Below, one piece after another: positions 5,556 to 7,568 of a stretch of 7,568 bases of DNA. Source of the DNA: Gammaproteobacteria bacterium (GTDB lineage: Bacteria > Pseudomonadota > Gammaproteobacteria > SZUA-21). The stretch's first letter is position 1. Every line of letters begins with the position of its first letter. The translations under genes and the position numbers were made by a program. The stretch spans positions 1 through 7,568 of the forward strand of contig QIKQ01000041.1 of the NCBI GenBank assembly GCA_003233075.1. Direction: 5' to 3'. The notes beneath the pieces were generated by a model. The model was not told the DNA's origin. It saw only the letters and a list, made by a program, of their open reading frames with translations, and ran no database searches.

Positions 5556-6797
5556 TTAACCTTTCACACAAATCACTTGACGCAATGTATGCTCGATATC
5601 AACCAAATCCCTTTGCGCATCCATTACCGCGTCAATATCTTTATAGGCTGCCGGTGTCTCATCAATAACATCCTTGTCTTTACGACATTCAACACCTTTG
5701 GTTGCAGCAACATGATCCTCTAACGTAAAACGACGACGCGCTTCAGTTCGTGACATCATACGTCCTGCACCGTGTGAGCAACTACAAAAACTTTCTTCAT
5801 TGCCTTTACCACGAACAATATAACTACGTGTACCCATACTTCCTGGGATGATACCCAATTCGCCTTCTCGTGCGCGCACTGCCCCTTTACGTGTCAACCA
5901 AACATTTTTGCCATAATGATGTTCACGCTCTACATAATTATGATGACAATTAACTGCCTTGATTTTTGCATTAAACGTGATTGGTAAAGCACTTCGTACC
6001 GCTTCAATCACATTAGACATCATGACCTCACGGTTTAATTTCGCGAAATTTTGTGCCCAATTCAATGCTTGCACATAGTCAGAAAAATGTTTTGTTCCCT
6101 CTGGCAAGTAAGCCAAGTCTTTATCGGGCAAATTAATATGCCAAGTGCGCATTTCTGCTTTTGCCATTTCGATAAAATAACTTCCAATTCGATTACCTAC
6201 CCCGCGCGATCCACTGTGCAACATAAACCAAACGTCATTATTTTCATCTAAACAAACTTCGATAAAATGATTTCCCGTTCCAAGTGTGCCTAAATGATTA
6301 ACATGGTTTGATTTGGCAATCTTTGGATGTAAATCACAAATGTGCTTAAATTCATCCATAATACCAGTCCAAACTTGATCAACTTTTTTAGGAGTTTTTG
6401 CCCAAGCGCCTCGATCATTACCTCGTCCATTACCAGTACGTCCATGTGGCACAGCTTTTTCAATAGCCGCCCGAATAAATCCTAAGCTGTCCGGCAAATC
6501 GTTAGCAGTCAAGCTAGTTTTTACCGCCATCATGCCGCAACCAATGTCAACACCAACCGCAGCAGGAATGATTGCCGCTTCAGTTGGAATGACACTGCCA
6601 ATGGTTGCTCCACGACCGGCGTGAACGTCAGGCATAATGGCCAACCATTTATAAATAAATGGCAATGTCGCTACCTTTAAAACTTGTTCTCGAGCAAAGT
6701 CTTCAAACGCTACATTTTTAGTCCAGGCTTTTACTGGTACGTTTGCATCGTCTTTTGTATAAACTTCATAATTACCCATTATTTTTCTCACTTTCAT
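5556..6797 (-). CDS. rtcB: RtcB-type RNA-splicing ligase
   Basis: RtcB joins RNA 2',3'-cyclic phosphate or 3'-phosphate ends to 5'-OH ends using GTP and Mn2+, repairing cleaved tRNA and other RNA. This 413-residue form is full length (E. coli about 408) and follows the E. coli enzyme throughout. Metal and catalytic positions are all present: Asp84 and Cys87 in VDIGCG, Asn176-His177 in GTGNHF, His194 in LHSGSRG, His286 in CHHNY, and the guanylated His342 in CSCSHGAG (E. coli His337). The start is uncertain. The ATG at 6779 (MGNYEVYT) matches the E. coli N-terminus better than 6797, and both have weak ribosome sites; a small CTTTA/TAAAG hairpin lies just upstream. It is second in the cluster, 34 bases after the HNH gene. 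No rtcA or rtcR is visible here. Confidence 0.96.
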   Translation of the reverse strand: MKVRKIMGNYEVYTKDDANVPVKAWTKNVAFEDFAREQVLKVATLPFIYKWLAIMPDVHAGRGATIGSVIPTEAAIIPAAVGVDIGCGMMAVKTSLTANDLPDSLGFIRAAIEKAVPHGRTGNGRGNDRGAWAKTPKKVDQVWTGIMDEFKHICDLHPKIAKSNHVNHLGTLGTGNHFIEVCLDENNDVWFMLHSGSRGVGNRIGSYFIEMAKAEMRTWHINLPDKDLAYLPEGTKHFSDYVQALNWAQNFAKLNREVMMSNVIEAVRSALPITFNAKIKAVNCHHNYVEREHHYGKNVWLTRKGAVRAREGELGIIPGSMGTRSYIVRGKGNEESFCSCSHGAGRMMSRTEARRRFTLEDHVAATKGVECRKDKDVIDETPAAYKDIDAVMDAQRDLVDIEHTLRQVICVKG

Positions 6798-6831
6798 ATA
6801 GCCCGACTTTACATTAAAGCCAGGATGTGTT

Positions 6832-7395
6832 TTACACTCTGTGGCGTCGGTCTTTCGGGCACTGAGCTTTTAAGAACTCCATTTGATCGGCCAATATATT
6901 TCTATTGCGTAAGATCAACCATTCCGCGTAGTTCGGAGTGTAAGGAATCACGTGTAACTTCATGCTTGTTTCTTGCAGCAATCGATTGTCTTTTTTCTGA
7001 TTACATACTCGGCAAGCAGTAACAACATTAGTCCAAACATCCAAACCACCTCGTGATATCGGTAGAACATGATCTCGAGATAAATGTTTATCATTTAACT
7101 CTAGCAAACAATACACACAGGTATGTCGATCACGTCGAAACAACTCACGGTTATTTAATAGCGGTATCATTTCATAATGATTTTTACCAAGTATTCCTTT
7201 GACAGCCACGATTTGTGGCACGTCCAAATAGGTGCGCTTGCCACTCAATCGATTAGTACCACCATAAACCCGCATCGCATTATCACCCATGGACCAAAGC
7301 ACTTGATCTTTAGACATTAAGGTCACAGCAATCTGCCAATGAACCCATTGCACAGCTAAACCGCTTTGACTAACACGTAAAACTAAATTTTTCAT
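6832..7395 (-). CDS. HNH endonuclease, four-cysteine zinc type
   Basis: This is a 187-residue HNH nuclease of the McrA/HNH_5-like group. The catalytic module lies at about 86-140: CVYC (Cys93, Cys96) and CRVC (Cys128, Cys131) form a zinc site. The beta-beta-alpha metal finger runs through RDHV (Asp108-His109), SRGGLDVWTNVV (Asn123) and CNQKK (Asn132). The first 85 residues form a family-typical front domain with QVLW and GGTNRLSGKR. Members cut nucleic acid, usually DNA; RNA cleavage is not excluded. AGGAAG four bases before the ATG supports the start. It is first in the leftward cluster and tightly followed by rtcB, so the two products probably act together, for example one cutting and one sealing, but that is inference. 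It has no signal peptide and should be cytoplasmic. Confidence 0.92.
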   Translation of the reverse strand: MKNLVLRVSQSGLAVQWVHWQIAVTLMSKDQVLWSMGDNAMRVYGGTNRLSGKRTYLDVPQIVAVKGILGKNHYEMIPLLNNRELFRRDRHTCVYCLLELNDKHLSRDHVLPISRGGLDVWTNVVTACRVCNQKKDNRLLQETSMKLHVIPYTPNYAEWLILRNRNILADQMEFLKAQCPKDRRHRV

Positions 7396-7463
7396 TTTAC
7401 TTCCTGTTCATTCTTCTTTGTAAATAGTATTTTGATATCTCTATCTAAAACAATTGGGAAGTG

Positions 7464-7489
7464 ATTATATTGGCGGAGAGCTAGCCCGC
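7464..7489 (-). promoter_or_regulatory. Putative promoter of the HNH-rtcB-slipin cluster
   Basis: A perfect TATAAT (7469-7464) lies about 69 bases before the HNH ATG, with a predicted start near 7457. No good -35 box sits 16-18 bases upstream. Instead a palindrome GCGG...CCGC (7473-7489) fills the spacer, as expected for a regulator site. In E. coli rtcBA uses a sigma54 promoter; I see no convincing leftward one here. Confidence 0.35.
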
Positions 7490-7499
7490 TTTTCTCACA

Positions 7500-7560
7500 G
7501 CACTTCGTAGCGAGACGGTTCAAGGGTATGCTATGACTCGTTTTCGCAACCGACAAGTGC
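7500..7560. other. Nested stems with possible pseudoknot at right edge
   Basis: GCACTT (7500-7505) pairs with AAGTGC (7555-7560). Inside, CGGTT (7516-7520) pairs with AACCG (7548-7552), while CGAG (7511-7514) can pair with CTCG (7537-7540), an interleaved, pseudoknot-type arrangement. The rightward reading contains TTCAAGGGTA, echoing the D-arm of the CAU tRNA-like unit (CTCAAGGGTA). It could be a further RNA element or regulatory DNA upstream of the HNH gene. The window ends eight bases later, so the full element cannot be judged. Confidence 0.3.
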
Positions 7561-7568
7561 GCAGGCAT

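Noticed and set aside
3551..7395. Prophage or insertion-sequence origin of the cluster
   Set aside because: I see no transposase, integrase, terminal inverted repeats or flanking direct repeats. The tRNA-like units alone do not prove an attachment site.
7470..7485. Rightward TTGGC-N7-TAGC with GG-N10-GC spacing, sigma54-like
   Set aside because: It matches only the core dinucleotides plus a few bases, points away from the HNH gene and lies within a palindrome. The leftward version is weaker still.

Overview
The window looks like a piece of an AT-rich gammaproteobacterial chromosome. I infer this from an RtcB that aligns almost residue for residue, as I remember it, with the E. coli enzyme, from Gram-negative signal sequences and a lipobox, and from sigma70-like promoters. 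No marker gene fixes the genus.

Left part (1-3300): an ordinary accessory region. A short DUF302 protein reads rightward from its own extended -10 promoter. Facing it are two leftward genes, an outer-membrane-type lipoprotein with a PsbP-like domain and a small three-helix membrane protein; they probably share the promoter at 1812-1840. Next comes a leftward exported alpha/beta hydrolase of DUF900/COG4782 type, whose start codon is doubtful because a strong -10 box lies almost on top of it.

Right part (3514-7568): a leftward RNA-repair-type cluster in the order HNH endonuclease, RtcB RNA ligase, an 850-base gene-free interval, slipin/SPFH protein, terminator. The HNH and rtcB genes are 34 bases apart. 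The interval is the most interesting part. On the same strand it holds a degenerate tRNA with a CAU anticodon loop, fused end to end to a second tRNA-like unit that has D-arm- and T-arm-like parts but no anticodon arm. It also holds two three-way-junction RNAs that carry the same D-arm-like heptamer, a REP-like palindrome just after rtcB, and an 18-codon reading frame with an ideal Shine-Dalgarno. A promoter-like sequence sits just upstream of the tRNA-like pair.

Working idea: RtcB seals broken RNA. The embedded tRNA mimics could be decoys, sensors or Y-RNA-like partners for the system. The slipin and HNH proteins would be membrane-scaffold and nuclease partners. Y RNAs and Ro60 next to rtcBA are established in Salmonella, but no Ro60/TROVE gene, rtcA, rtcR or archease lies in this window, so the functional link is inference.
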